Shown here: positions 1 through 8,768 of the stretch, piece after piece
How positions within the stretch are numbered: position 1 is the stretch's first letter
Layout: each line of letters opens with the position of its first letter
From: Acinetobacter terrestris
GTDB lineage: Bacteria; Pseudomonadota; Gammaproteobacteria; Pseudomonadales; Moraxellaceae
Assembly: GCF_004331155.1 (NCBI RefSeq)
Contig: NZ_SJNZ01000029.1
Location: 1 to 33,756 of the forward strand
DNA: 33,756 bases
Direction: 5' to 3'
Translations under genes and position numbers: made by a program
The notes under the pieces: generated by a model
What the model was told of the DNA's origin: nothing
Seen by the model: the letters and a program-made list of their open reading frames with translations, nothing else
Databases searched by the model: none

Positions 1-274
1 TAATATTGCTTAGTGCCTTAAAGGGCACCAATCTTGGCTCATCAATTTTCTGACAAATATTTCTCAAATAAACTTCGAGTCATTTCTACCATCAATCAAT
101 GAAAATAATTTCGATCGATCAACCAGTAAAAATCCACACAAGTTGTTCTTCATAATCTCTTAATGATCTACCTTGCTCTTCGTCAGAGACAAGTAACAAC
201 AAGATAATCTCAACAACTCAATGCTTCGCGTTTCGTTCGTTTCAACATATCTCGTTGGTATGCGGCGTATTCTA
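1..274 (-). other. Probable 5' leader of a leftward rRNA operon (16S gene outside window)
   Basis: Read on the minus strand, this stretch follows a strong stable-RNA-type promoter at 269-296 and holds no ORF. It should run into a 16S rRNA gene beyond base 1. No mature 16S sequence is visible here, so the assignment rests on the promoter type, the lack of coding potential and my recollection that an rrn operon lies near tyrS in Acinetobacter. A tRNA or other stable RNA precursor is the main alternative. Confidence 0.5.
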
Positions 275-296
275 TACAGTTTCTCAAGGTGCGCAA
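269..296 (-). promoter_or_regulatory. Probable rRNA-type promoter, leftward
   Basis: On the minus strand there is a -35 TTGCGC (291-296), a 16-bp spacer and a -10 TAGAAT (269-274), followed by a GC-rich ACGCCGC discriminator. Upstream (about 297-420) is very A/T-rich with several A and T tracts, like an UP element. A GC-rich discriminator plus an UP element is typical of growth-rate-regulated rRNA promoters. Confidence 0.55.
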
Positions 297-300
297 CCCC

Positions 301-728
301 TAAATAGAGATATTTATCACGCATGTCTGTTTTTTCTACAAAATCAGTAAAAAATCATGTTTTTTAGTCATTTTTTATACTTTTATGATGAAAAAATTGG
401 TTTTTTTCTATTTTCCTGGAATTTTATGTTTTTAACTACCGCCATAATGGATCATTCAATTTCTTCTTTCTACCTACATCTCTATTTTCAAAATTTCTAA
501 TTAAGCAATAAACACTACCTAGTTAAACCACACCTCCATAAATAAGCCAATGATCCGCCTGAATACCGCTTACTTATCTCCACGAATAGATAAAACCAAA
601 TATTTGCTATAAATGACTGCATCATCATGAATAATGACTCTTGCTTCAAAAAAGTGATTCTTATAACTCTTAGGTGGATAGTAACCATCAAGAAGTTGGC
701 TAAACTTGGTTTTATTTTCCTGTTTGAA
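301..728. other. AT-rich intergenic region
   Basis: There is no convincing gene here. The left part is the A-tract upstream region of the leftward rRNA-type promoter; the right part should hold the promoter of the YczE-type gene. Reading frame is open from 627, but the residues before 729 do not look like the family and 729 gives a hydrophobic N-terminus of the usual kind. Confidence 0.4.
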
Positions 729-1391
729 ATGATACCAACTCAATTTCCATTGCGACTCTTATTCTTATTCAGTGGACTGGGTCTTATAACCTTGGGTGTG
801 GTGCTGGCCATTCGCTCAAATTTGGGCACCTCCCCGATTTCATCTGTTCCCTATGTTTATAGCTTTATTGTCCCACTTTCTGTAGGAGCGCTGACCATCA
901 TGATGCATGTATTGATGATTGTGTTGCAAATGATCATTCTGGGTTCTCAATTTCAGTGGCATCCATGATTACAACTCCCCGTTGGCATGGTATTTGGTTT
1001 TCTGATTGATGCCATTCTTGGCTTAACGCTTTCCTGGTCATTTGACCATTACGTCATTCAATTACTGTTATGCTTATTGAGCTGCCTGATCACCGCTTTT
1101 GGAGTATGTCTGGTGCTAAAAGCCAATTTAGTCTTCCTGGCTGGAGAAGGCTTGTATCAAGCAGTTGCGCTTCATTTTAATTTCAATTTCGGCTCATGCA
1201 AAACTTATGGCGATATTATTTTAGTTTCCATTGCAGGGGTCAGCGCTTATTTATGCCTACATACGATTATTGGTGTGCGAGAAGGAACCATCATGACTGC
1301 CTTATCTGTCGGCAGCTTAGTCAAAATGATTTTACCCAAACTCAGTTTTATTGATTTTAATGCTGTAAAACCCATAACTTCTGAAAAATAA
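729..1391 (+). pseudogene. YczE/YyaS-type membrane protein gene, broken by an in-frame stop
   Basis: The two halves, 729-968 and 987-1391, lie in the same frame and are split only by a TGA at 966-968, after residues WHP. Reading through gives about 220 residues of a multi-pass membrane protein (start MIPTQFPLRLLFLFSGLGL, then RSNLGTSPISS and a later EGLYQA and GVREGT), close to the roughly 215 residues of Bacillus YczE (COG2364). The biochemical role of this family is poorly known. The sequence around the stop, TGA followed by LQLPVGMVFG, reads as intact protein, so a single CGA-to-TGA change would explain it. The damage looks recent because there are no other stops or frameshifts. A sequencing error or read-through is possible. 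The second half alone has an ATG at 987 but no clear ribosome site. Confidence 0.72.
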
Positions 1392-1637
1392 CCAAGCGCA
1401 GTAAAATCTGCTCAAATGGATATTTTTTACCACCTATATCATTGAAAAAGAATATTTAAATTAAAATTGACTAAATTTTAGATAGAAAAAAAAGAAAGAG
1501 ATCTCTCCCAAAACCTCTTCCTTGGAGTTAGATCATATTCAGATCCATAATGTCATTATTATAGTTATCTTTAAAAATTTAAAAAAAGTCTCTTGGGGAA
1601 GAGACTTAAAACTGTGGAGCTTTTTATTACACACTTA

Positions 1638-1673
1638 CCCTCTAGATATGTTTTCTACACAATGTCTAGAGGG
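1638..1673. repeat. Strong inverted repeat (hairpin)
   Basis: CCCTCTAGA (1638-1646) is repeated perfectly inverted at 1665-1673. With a G-U pair the stem extends to 12 bp around a 12-nt loop. It is not followed directly by a T run, so it is not a standard terminator on the plus strand. Confidence 0.6.
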
Positions 1674-1791
1674 ATAAATCCTATACATAAGCAAAACAGA
1701 ATGCAACCGATTTGGCAAAATTTAAATGTTGTTTTTATAGGGTTTTTTTTGAATTTGCTTATTCAAAATATAAATATACGATATAAAAAAT

Positions 1792-1818
1792 AAAAGCAGG
1801 CCAAAGCCTGCTTTTATT
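1792..1818. terminator. Intrinsic terminator downstream of tyrS
   Basis: Perfect 10-bp stem AAAAGCAGGC (1792-1801) with GCCTGCTTTT (1806-1815) and a CAAA loop, with T-rich sequence on both sides, so it can work in both directions; it ends the leftward tyrS transcript. Confidence 0.85.
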
Positions 1819-1849
1819 TCAATAACTTAAATAAAAATTCAAGAAACCA

Positions 1850-3064
1850 TCAGTCTATGAAGGTCACTTTAGCAATTGCTTTCTTGCCGGCTTGAATGAT
1901 GTAGGTTTTGTTTTCATTCACAGAGAAACCAGCATCAACCACTTGCCAATCCACTTTTACAGCACCACGTGCCACGGCATCTTTGGCTTGAGCCGCATTT
2001 TTGGTTAAACCGGCAGTACGTAAAATAGAAGCAATAAACATTTCACCGCCAAATTCAGCACGTGAAATGATCACTTCTGGTGTGCCTTCAGGCAATTCAC
2101 CTTCGGTAATAATATTACCCGCACCTTTATGCGCATTCTCAGCTGCTTCCGCACCATGGAAACGCTCTACCAACTCAAGTGCAAGGATCTTTTTAATCTC
2201 TTGAGGATTACGACCGTCTTGCATTTCTTTTAATAACACTGCAATTTCATCCAGTGATTTAAAGCTGAGCAGATCAAAATAGCGCTCGATTAAAGAGTCC
2301 GGCATTGAAAGCACTTTTTGGTACATTGCGCCCGGTGCATCAAACACACCAATATAGTTACCCAAAGATTTAGACATTTTATTGACACCATCTAAACCTT
2401 CAAGAATAGGCACTGTAATGCACACCTGAGCTTCCTGATCATATCGACCTTGTAGCGTACGACCCATCAACAGGTTAAAGGTCTGGTCTGTACCACCCAG
2501 CTCTACATCTGCTTCCAAAGCAATTGAGTCATAACCTTGTACCAATGGATACAGGAATTCATGAATCGCAATCGGCTGATGGTTGTTATAACGCTTGGTG
2601 AAGTCATCACGTTCAAGCATGCGCGCCACAGTTTGCTGAGACGCCAATTGAATCAGATCGGCTGCGGTTTTTTCTGCAAACCATTCCGAGTTAAAACGAA
2701 CTTTGGTTTTATTTGGATCAAGGATTTTAAACACTTGTTCTTGATAAGTTTTTGCATTTTCCAACACTTGTTCACGCGACAATGGCGGACGTGTTGCACT
2801 TTTACCTGTTGGGTCGCCAATCATCGCAGTGTAGTCACCAATCAGGAAAGTCACTTCATGACCCAAATCTTGGAACACTTTTAGCTTGTTAATCAGTACG
2901 GTATGACCTAAATGCAAGTCAGGTGCTGTTGGGTCAAAGCCCGCTTTAATTTTTAAAGGACGATTTTCTTTGAGTTTCTTGAGCAGATCCTCTTCAGAAA
3001 TAATCTCATGAGTGCCTCGTTGGATGAGGGCAAGTTGTTCTTCAGCCGGCAGAAAATTTGACAT
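1850..3064 (-). CDS. tyrS: Tyrosine--tRNA ligase
   Basis: Charges tRNA-Tyr with tyrosine in the cytoplasm. The 404-residue protein has the class I HIGH-type motif HLGH at residues 51-54 and KMSKS at 229-233, between them the tyrosine-binding stretch VQGYDS...ELGGTDQ, and an S4-like RNA-binding domain in the last 65 or so residues. KMSKS rather than KFGKT places it in the TyrZ-like subgroup of bacterial enzymes. I chose ATG 3064 ([10 protein letters not shown]) because the longer open frame up to 3112 adds residues unlike the family and runs into the divergent anmK promoter region. It is divergent from anmK across 80 bp and ends at a strong hairpin terminator. Confidence 0.97.
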   Translation of the reverse strand: MSNFLPAEEQLALIQRGTHEIISEEDLLKKLKENRPLKIKAGFDPTAPDLHLGHTVLINKLKVFQDLGHEVTFLIGDYTAMIGDPTGKSATRPPLSREQVLENAKTYQEQVFKILDPNKTKVRFNSEWFAEKTAADLIQLASQQTVARMLERDDFTKRYNNHQPIAIHEFLYPLVQGYDSIALEADVELGGTDQTFNLLMGRTLQGRYDQEAQVCITVPILEGLDGVNKMSKSLGNYIGVFDAPGAMYQKVLSMPDSLIERYFDLLSFKSLDEIAVLLKEMQDGRNPQEIKKILALELVERFHGAEAAENAHKGAGNIITEGELPEGTPEVIISRAEFGGEMFIASILRTAGLTKNAAQAKDAVARGAVKVDWQVVDAGFSVNENKTYIIQAGKKAIAKVTFID

Positions 3065-3144
3065 CACAAAACCCAATACATCAGTTATACAATTTGTGCG
3101 ATATACTAACACTTTTTCAGCATAATGCAGGCTTAACTATCATC

Positions 3145-4272
3145 ATGACAGCGATCTATATTGGGGTAATGACCGGCACCAGCATGGATGGCGTTGACAT
3201 CGTTGCTGCTTCATTTGATCCATTGCAGCTTCATGCCACCCTCACCTTGCCCTTTGATTTGGACTTACGTGACGAACTCATGGCGCTGACTTTACCCGGT
3301 GACAATGAAATTGATCGCATGGGCAAAGCAGATGTTGCTTTAGCACAAATGATTGGTGGTGGCATTAATCAGCTGATTGAAAAAAACCAGCTAGATCGCA
3401 GCCAGATTAAAGCCATTGGTTCACATGGACAAACCATTCGCCACCGTCCTGAACATGGTTTTACCCTGCAAATTGGTGATCCCAACATCATTACTGAAAT
3501 GACCCAGATTCCCGTGATTTCAGATTTTCGACGTCGTGATATGGCGGCTGGCGGTCAAGGTGCACCTTTGGTTCCTGCATTTCATCAAGCCTTGTTCCAG
3601 CATCCCAGCATTCATCGGGTGATTTTAAATTTGGGCGGCATTGCCAATGTCAGCATGCTGCCTGCGGGCAATCCGGATGCTGTATATGGTTTCGATACCG
3701 GACCTGCCAATATTTTGATGGATGCCTGGTGTCACCGTTATACCGGTCAGCCTTATGATGAAAACGGCAACTGGGCAGCTTATGGCCAACCGATTCGCAG
3801 CCTGCTCGACCGCCTGCAAGGTCATGAATTTTTTTCCAAAGAACCGCCAAAAAGTACCGGTCGTGAAGATTTCAATCTGGAATGGCTGGATGAACAAATT
3901 GCCGACTGGCATAATGATCTGGAATATGACGAGCTGGAAGATACTCCTGAAAATGTTCAGGCGACCTTATTGAAACTCACCACACGGGCGATTAAAAAAG
4001 CCATTTACCGTTCCGATATGGATACTGGTGAAGTTTATGTCTGTGGCGGCGGGGCCTACAACTCACATTTACTCGAGCAATTGCGCTGGCGTTTACGCAA
4101 ACACAATTGGTCCGTACAAACCACCTCTGCAATTGGTTTGGCGCCGACTTGGGTGGAAGCCACTGCCTTTGCTTGGCTGGCAATGCGCTTTGTGAATCAG
4201 CAAAGTGGCAACCTGCCTACCGTTACGGGTGCTGCAGGCTATCGTGTCTTAGGTACCATTACTGCTGTATAA
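3145..4272 (+). CDS. anmK: Anhydro-N-acetylmuramic acid kinase
   Basis: Phosphorylates and opens 1,6-anhydro-MurNAc to MurNAc-6-phosphate, a cytoplasmic step of peptidoglycan recycling. The 375-residue protein has the N-terminal phosphate-binding loop GVMTGTSMDGVD (7-18), SHGQTIRHRP (93-102), the catalytic-aspartate motif GFDTGPAN with Asp184, and a C-terminal VCGGGAYN loop, all characteristic of the AnmK sugar-kinase family. ATG 3145 is preferred over upstream frame because the family begins just before the GxMTGTSxDG motif. It is divergent from tyrS and convergent with the MltB-type transglycosylase, which makes the anhydromuropeptides that feed this pathway; mpl, another recycling enzyme, lies 5 kb to the right. 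Confidence 0.96.
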   Translation: MTAIYIGVMTGTSMDGVDIVAASFDPLQLHATLTLPFDLDLRDELMALTLPGDNEIDRMGKADVALAQMIGGGINQLIEKNQLDRSQIKAIGSHGQTIRHRPEHGFTLQIGDPNIITEMTQIPVISDFRRRDMAAGGQGAPLVPAFHQALFQHPSIHRVILNLGGIANVSMLPAGNPDAVYGFDTGPANILMDAWCHRYTGQPYDENGNWAAYGQPIRSLLDRLQGHEFFSKEPPKSTGREDFNLEWLDEQIADWHNDLEYDELEDTPENVQATLLKLTTRAIKKAIYRSDMDTGEVYVCGGGAYNSHLLEQLRWRLRKHNWSVQTTSAIGLAPTWVEATAFAWLAMRFVNQQSGNLPTVTGAAGYRVLGTITAV

Positions 4273-4299
4273 GCATAGATTATAAAAACACTTCACAAT

Positions 4300-4329
4300 A
4301 AAAAGGTCTGCATTAAGCAGACCTTTTTA
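4300..4329. terminator. Bidirectional terminator between anmK and mltB
   Basis: Perfect stem AAAAGGTCTGC (4301-4311) with GCAGACCTTTT (4317-4327), ATTAA loop, flanked by A and T runs, serving both convergent genes. Confidence 0.88.
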
Positions 4330-4343
4330 TTTCTATAACATGA

Positions 4344-5630
4344 TTACTTCATCATTTTCTGTGCATTTTCATTTCTAAAGGCACGTAAAATTTGTTGGCC
4401 TGCACGTCCCGTTGGACTTAAGCCCAAACGATTTTGTTCTTGACGAATAGCTTGACGGGTTTTATCGCCAATCAAGCCATCGACTGCACCAATGTCATAG
4501 CCTTTATTAAGTAAAAATTGCTGAATTTCACGACGTTCTGCGCGCGATGTTCCTGCATCATCAGTTGGCCAGGCTTTACTAAATCCACCCTGACCCTGTA
4601 AACGGTCGGACAAATGCGCAATCGCCAGAGCATAACTTTCCGCAGCGTTATAACTATATATAGCATCGAAATTTTTAAAGACTAAAAATACCGGGCCATT
4701 TGCACCTGCAGGTGCCATTAGTCCAGCCGAACTGCTCTCAGATAAATTCCCTTGTATTAAAGGACTGCCATCAGCACGAACCACACCACGACTCACCCAG
4801 CTGCTTAAGGCCTTTTTATTACGACGCCCTTCACCACTGATCGACATGCCTTCAGAAATACGAACCTCAAAACCCCATGGCATGCCGGTTTGCCAGCCAC
4901 GTTTTTTCAAGAAATTAGCCGTTGAAGCCAAAGCATCTGTGGTACTTGAAACCAGATCACGACGGCCATCACCATCAAAATCAACCGCCAGCTCTTCATA
5001 GGTCGAAGGCATAAACTGGGTATGACCAAATGCCCCCGCCCACGAGCCTTTCATTTGCTGCTCAGTTAAATCACCACGCTGTAAAATTCGCATCGTGGTA
5101 AAAAATTCTCCACGGAAATAACTTTGACGACGACCTTCACAACTTAAAGTACCTAAAGCCTGTAATAAAGGATAACTTCCGGCAATATCACCAAAATTAC
5201 TCTCTACACCCCAAACCGCCACCACGGTTTCAGCCGGAACACCATAAGCGGCCGCAACGCGATTAAGTACTTCACGGTGCTGGACTAATTTTTGACGTCC
5301 CAGTTGCACACGCTCTTCATCTACCAGACCGGATAAATAATCCCAAATTGGGGTCGAAAATTCAGGCTGGTAATTCAGTTTTTCAATCACGGAATAATCT
5401 GGCGTTAAATTTTGCGTATAGCGATCATAGCTAGAGCCACTCACCCCAGAACTGATGGCTTGGCTACGTAAATTGGCAATACATTGCTGAAAATTATTTT
5501 GGGCACTAAAAACTGGACTGGATGATGGCGTTGAAGTGGTCGTAACAGGTTGACCATTAATAATCAGCTCAGCATTGGCTTGAGTCATTGCAAGAAAAAC
5601 TGAACCTAAAACGAAAGCTAAGCGACGCAT
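4344..5630 (-). CDS. Lytic murein transglycosylase, MltB/SltB type
   Basis: Cleaves the MurNAc-GlcNAc bond of peptidoglycan to give 1,6-anhydro ends. The 428-residue protein starts with a cleavable signal peptide (residues 1-20, ending ...QANA). The SLT_2-type catalytic domain covers about 45-350, with the catalytic glutamate in VWGVESNFG (Glu143) and the family motif GAFGHTQFMPSTY. A C-terminal PG_binding_1 domain (about 370-425) carries LNKGYDIGAVDGLIGDKTRQA. There is no lipobox cysteine after the signal peptide, so unlike E. coli MltB it should be a soluble periplasmic enzyme. ATG 5630 has an AGGGA ribosome site. Its promoter must lie in the repeat-rich spacer upstream. Its product would feed the AnmK and Mpl recycling steps encoded nearby. 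Confidence 0.92.
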   Translation of the reverse strand: MRRLAFVLGSVFLAMTQANAELIINGQPVTTTSTPSSSPVFSAQNNFQQCIANLRSQAISSGVSGSSYDRYTQNLTPDYSVIEKLNYQPEFSTPIWDYLSGLVDEERVQLGRQKLVQHREVLNRVAAAYGVPAETVVAVWGVESNFGDIAGSYPLLQALGTLSCEGRRQSYFRGEFFTTMRILQRGDLTEQQMKGSWAGAFGHTQFMPSTYEELAVDFDGDGRRDLVSSTTDALASTANFLKKRGWQTGMPWGFEVRISEGMSISGEGRRNKKALSSWVSRGVVRADGSPLIQGNLSESSSAGLMAPAGANGPVFLVFKNFDAIYSYNAAESYALAIAHLSDRLQGQGGFSKAWPTDDAGTSRAERREIQQFLLNKGYDIGAVDGLIGDKTRQAIRQEQNRLGLSPTGRAGQQILRAFRNENAQKMMK

Positions 5631-5765
5631 AGTATCCCTGATGGTATTTGAATTTAAATTATGTTTTTACCATACCATCATCAATCGCCAATTTCTGAAG
5701 CAAATCGTAAATTTAAATTCATTTTTCTTTATTTTAAATTCATAATCGTTTTTAAATTTAAAAAG

Positions 5766-5774
5766 TTATCCACA
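5766..5774 (+). promoter_or_regulatory. DnaA box in the repeat array
   Basis: Perfect TTATCCACA, directly after a TTTAAATTTAAA unit. Confidence 0.65.
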
Positions 5775-5860
5775 ATTGCATTTTCAAAACTTTTAAATTC
5801 AAAATATGAATTTAAATTTACTCTTTTAAATTTAAACTATGGTTTTAAATTTAAATACAC

Positions 5861-5869
5861 TGTGGATAA
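5861..5869 (-). promoter_or_regulatory. DnaA box in the repeat array
   Basis: TGTGGATAA, a perfect TTATCCACA on the minus strand, facing the box at 5766-5774 across 86 bp that hold four repeat units. Confidence 0.65.
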
Positions 5870-6076
5870 GTTAATCTATTTTATTTTATGCTTTTAAACA
5901 CATAAAGTTTTAAATTCAAAAACCTGCTTTTTAAATTTAAAACTTTAAATTCATATCACTAGATACAACTTTGAATTCATATTTTTTAAATTCAAATATA
6001 CGGGTTTGAATTTAAATTCATATTTTTCAATTTAAATATATTGTTTTGAATTTATTTTTTATCTTTTGAATTTAAA

Positions 6077-6254
6077 AACCTCTGCCTCGTTTTACCGCAG
6101 TAAAACTTAAATACAGGACAATTCTATTTGTTTGTTTTTTATTCAGTCTACTTATAAGGGATTGTATAAATTACATACAGTTATTTTTTATTCTGTTCCG
6201 ATAAACGGTGCATAAGCTCAAAAGAGGCGCAATCATGCCCGAACTTCAGGCATA
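6077..6254. other. Intergenic sequence between repeat array and purK terminator
   Basis: No gene seen. It holds a small inverted repeat TGTAT...ATACA near 6163-6180 and a weak ATGCC...GGCAT hairpin at about 6235-6253 just before the purK terminator. Confidence 0.35.
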
Positions 6255-6286
6255 AAAAAAGCGGTCATTGGCATGACCGCTTTTTT
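6255..6286. terminator. Terminator of the purE-purK operon
   Basis: Stem GCGGTCAT (6261-6268) with ATGACCGC (6273-6280), TGGC loop, A run before and T run after, so usable in both directions; the leftward purEK transcript ends here. Confidence 0.88.
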
Positions 6287-6303
6287 ATCATTCAATCGAA
6301 GGA

Positions 6304-7425
6304 TTAAATGCTCATATCTTGAGTCAATGCCAAGGGTTCTGGCAAAATTTTCGCCAATTGACGGCATAAAGAGGTTAATTCAGCGCTGTCGTTTGGCATC
6401 AGCGTGATATGACCAATTTTACGGCCTGTACGTTCAGTTTTGTTATACAGGTGCAAATGGGCGCCATTTAAAGTCAAGACATCTTCAGATTTCGGATGCT
6501 TGCCAATAATATTGACCATCACGGTTGGACGAACCACTTCAGTTGAACCCAGCGGTAAACCCGCAACCGCACGAATGTGGTTTTCAAACTGCGAGCAGAC
6601 CGCGCCTTCAATTGACCAGTGACCTGAGTTATGCACGCGTGGTGCCATCTCATTGGCATACAAGCCTTTGTCGGTCACAAACAATTCAAGCGTCAACACA
6701 CCAACATAATTCAAATGATTCAGCAGGCGAGTGATGTAGTCTTGTGCCACTGGCTGTAAATCTGCACTGTTTGGTGCAGGCACAATCGAATGCGAAAGGA
6801 TTCCATTGTGATGGTGGTTCTCAGCCAATGGCCAGGTTTTAACGTCACCATTCTGACCACGCACTGCAATAATCGACACTTCACGCGAAAACGTCACAAA
6901 GCTTTCGGCAATCAGTTCACCCGCAGGACCCAATTCTGCCCATGCTTGATCAATTTGATCTGCTGAACGAAGCACAAACTGACCTTTACCGTCGTAACCA
7001 CCACGTGAGGTTTTCAATACGATGGGTAAACCCAGGTCTGCAACCGAAGCCTTTAAGCTGTCTAGAGAATTGACCGCCTTATACGGCGCAACAGGAATCT
7101 CGAGTTGATCAAACAGTGCTTTTTCAGACAAACGATGCTGTGCAATCGCAAGTGCTTGACGCGGGGGATGCAAATCTTTGTGCTTGGTTAACACATCAAC
7201 ATCTGCCAGCGGTGTATTTTCAAACTCCAGGCTGAAAACATCTGCGCTTTCGATAAACTGTTGCAAGCCATTTTCAGCTTTGGTCGAAATCACCTGACCC
7301 ATCGCTGCGGAAGGGCAATCTGTATTGGCTTCAAAGAAGGTGCATTGAATATTCAGCGGTAGGGCAGCTTGCGCCATCATACGGCCGAGTTGACCACCAC
7401 CAAAAATACCGATGGTTTTATCCAT
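6304..7425 (-). CDS. purK: 5-(carboxyamino)imidazole ribonucleotide synthase
   Basis: Uses ATP and bicarbonate to convert AIR to N5-CAIR in de novo purine synthesis. The 373-residue ATP-grasp protein has the N-terminal loop GGGQLGRMM (9-17), the ATP-binding loop KTSRGGYDGKGQ near residues 137-148, and the metal/substrate segment NEMAPRVHNSGHW near 264-276. ATG 7425 gives the normal N-terminus. It lies 27 bp downstream of purE on the same strand, the usual purE-purK operon; the product is the substrate of PurE. The operon ends at the hairpin at 6255-6286. Confidence 0.96.
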   Translation of the reverse strand: MDKTIGIFGGGQLGRMMAQAALPLNIQCTFFEANTDCPSAAMGQVISTKAENGLQQFIESADVFSLEFENTPLADVDVLTKHKDLHPPRQALAIAQHRLSEKALFDQLEIPVAPYKAVNSLDSLKASVADLGLPIVLKTSRGGYDGKGQFVLRSADQIDQAWAELGPAGELIAESFVTFSREVSIIAVRGQNGDVKTWPLAENHHHNGILSHSIVPAPNSADLQPVAQDYITRLLNHLNYVGVLTLELFVTDKGLYANEMAPRVHNSGHWSIEGAVCSQFENHIRAVAGLPLGSTEVVRPTVMVNIIGKHPKSEDVLTLNGAHLHLYNKTERTGRKIGHITLMPNDSAELTSLCRQLAKILPEPLALTQDMSI

Positions 7426-7452
7426 AACGTGTGTCCCGTTTTAAGCTTGGCT

Positions 7453-7965
7453 TTAGATTTGACCCGGAATATTTTTGCTCGCCACTTTTTCAGTTTGCGC
7501 AGCACGGAATTGGGCAACATTTTTTGCAATTTCAGGACGTGTTAAACCTAAAATTTGTGCTGCCATAATCGCGGCATTGGTTGCACCAGCCGGACCAATC
7601 GCCAATGTGCCCACTGCGATCCCAGCCGGCATTTGCACGATTGAAAGCAATGAATCTACACCATTCAAGATTGAAGATTTGACTGGAACACCCAATACAG
7701 GCAGATCAGTTTTTGCTGCACACATCCCTGGTAAATGCGCTGCGCCACCGGCACCGGCAATAATCACCTGAATACCGCGCTCACGTGCTGTTTCGGCATA
7801 TTCGAATAAACGGTCTGGCGTACGATGCGCAGAAACAACTTCCGCTTCAAATGGGACGCCAAGTTGTTTAAGCATATTGGCAGTGTTTTCGAGAGTTGCC
7901 CAATCAGATTGAGAACCCATGATAATTCCAACGAGAGGTTGAGTGTCTGCAGCAGCCGCATTCAT
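7453..7965 (-). CDS. purE: N5-carboxyaminoimidazole ribonucleotide mutase
   Basis: Moves the carboxyl group of N5-CAIR to give CAIR, the step after PurK. The 170-residue protein has GSQSDW (17-22), SAHRTP with the catalytic histidine 47 (45-50), and [11 protein letters not shown], all signatures of class I PurE; length is normal. ATG 7965 is used; an AATGAA-rich N-terminal extension of about eight residues before the core is also seen in other PurEs. It is the first gene of the purEK operon, with a clear promoter 80-105 bp upstream. Confidence 0.96.
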   Translation of the reverse strand: MNAAAADTQPLVGIIMGSQSDWATLENTANMLKQLGVPFEAEVVSAHRTPDRLFEYAETARERGIQVIIAGAGGAAHLPGMCAAKTDLPVLGVPVKSSILNGVDSLLSIVQMPAGIAVGTLAIGPAGATNAAIMAAQILGLTRPEIAKNVAQFRAAQTEKVASKNIPGQI

Positions 7966-8372
7966 TGCAAATATTCCATAAACGAATGTAAGGAAGGATA
8001 AATCTCGACAAGTGCCAAGCTTTAAATGAATTACAAGCCCGATATTATAGACTGATTTTTCATCTCGCCAAAATTTAACAGATACCGTACTGCCATATTT
8101 CCTCTATTTTTAGATAAATAATAAAGAAACCATCATCCATTATAAGAAATTATTAAATTATTATTCCCATCACTCCCATCGATGCCATGGCGTAAATGCG
8201 ACATGGATGTCTTCATTGAGCTGTGATGCAAGAAAGTATAATCAGCTTAACAAAGAATTTTTCTTCTTTTTGATCGCTCAAAAGTACAGCAATGCCTAAA
8301 CAAATAACTTTAGATCCTAACTTGAGAAAAGGGCAGTGATGCAACTCAAACTCCAAATAAAATTATCAAGTT
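7966..8372. other. Intergenic region upstream of purE
   Basis: About 400 bp without a supported gene. It holds the leftward purE promoter at 8044-8071. Only very short open frames occur (12-15 codons around 8292-8387), with no ribosome site worth reporting. No PurR-type operator could be recognised. Confidence 0.4.
8044..8071 (-). promoter_or_regulatory. purEK promoter
   Basis: Minus strand -35 TTGGCG (8066-8071), 16-bp spacer, perfect -10 TATAAT (8044-8049), about 80 bp before the purE ATG. Confidence 0.65.
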
Positions 8373-8711
8373 TTACTGACTTCTAAAGACAAAATACACA
8401 CAACCTAAAAGACACAATCCTGCCCATAAATAATCCAGTTTAAAGGGCTGCTTAAACATAAAAATCATAAAAGGCACAAACACCAGTAAAGTCATGACTT
8501 CCTGGGTGATTTTCATTTGTCCCACCGCCCAGCCTTGTTGTGCAAGCAATCGAGTTGCAGGAATCATAAAACTGTATTCGAGCAGGGCAATCACCCAGCC
8601 AAATAAAATCGCTTGCCAAAGCGGTGCACCATGTAAAAACTTCAAATGCCCATACCAGGCCAAGGTCATAAAACAGTTAGAAATAACTAAAAGCAGCAAC
8701 GGAAAGAACAT
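8373..8711 (-). CDS. DMT-type small membrane protein (DUF486)
   Basis: A 112-residue, four-helix integral membrane protein of the DUF486 family (COG3169), related to the small drug/metabolite transporter fold. Seen in the sequence: hydrophobic start MFFPLLLLVISNCFMTLAWYG, then WVIALLEYSFMIPATR, QMKITQEVMTLLVFVPF and a last helix LWAGLCLLGCVYFVF. The family motif around LAWYGHLK is present. ATG 8711 is preferred over a TTG at 8738, which would add nine polar residues. No substrate is known for the family, so none is proposed. The gene is single, facing away from mpl. Confidence 0.85.
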   Translation of the reverse strand: MFFPLLLLVISNCFMTLAWYGHLKFLHGAPLWQAILFGWVIALLEYSFMIPATRLLAQQGWAVGQMKITQEVMTLLVFVPFMIFMFKQPFKLDYLWAGLCLLGCVYFVFRSQ

Positions 8712-8768
8712 AGTCAATTTATCTGGAATAATCGTCAATATTTTACGTTTTTCCAGTAAAAAAACATG

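Larger units (their letters stand above)
1392..1849. other. Intergenic region with several hairpins
   Basis: I see no real gene. The 66-codon open frame at 1593-1793 is low-complexity, lacks a ribosome site and overlaps hairpins. Visible structures are an AGTCTCTT/AAGAGACT stem at about 1588-1607, preceded by an A run (so a possible leftward terminator), a 12-bp stem at 1638-1673, a CCTATA/TATAGG pairing that ends in eight Ts at 1743-1750, and the tyrS terminator at 1792-1815. Confidence 0.45.
5647..6076. repeat. Array of 17 TTTRAATTYAAA-type repeats with DnaA boxes
   Basis: Near-palindromic 10-12-bp units, variants of TTTAAATTYAAA, start at 5647, 5712, 5733, 5751, 5792, 5811, 5825, 5844, 5909, 5930, 5944, 5970, 5985, 6005, 6025, 6045 and 6065. 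The last five are exactly 20 bp apart and many earlier steps are 18-21 bp, about two helical turns. Two perfect DnaA boxes (5766-5774 and 5861-5869) sit between units. The same unit occurs in oriC. The array fills the mltB-purK spacer and must overlap the mltB promoter. No protein is encoded; the 78-codon frame at 5661-5897 is only a by-product of the repeats. Function unknown. Confidence 0.85.

Noticed and set aside
164..177. 16S rRNA boxA or mature 16S end within the leader
   Set aside because: No sequence matching mature 16S or a clear boxA could be recognised, so only promoter and leader were called.
1593..1793. 66-codon open frame left of tyrS
   Set aside because: Overlaps several hairpins, has low-complexity residues and no convincing ribosome site.
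5661..5897. 78-codon open frame in the repeat array
   Set aside because: Composition is only F, K, L, N and Y from TTTAAATTTAAA units, and there is no ribosome site; a by-product of the repeats.
5647..6076. Possible CRISPR array
   Set aside because: Repeats are 10-12 bp, near-palindromic and spaced about 8 bp, without unique spacers of regular length or cas genes.
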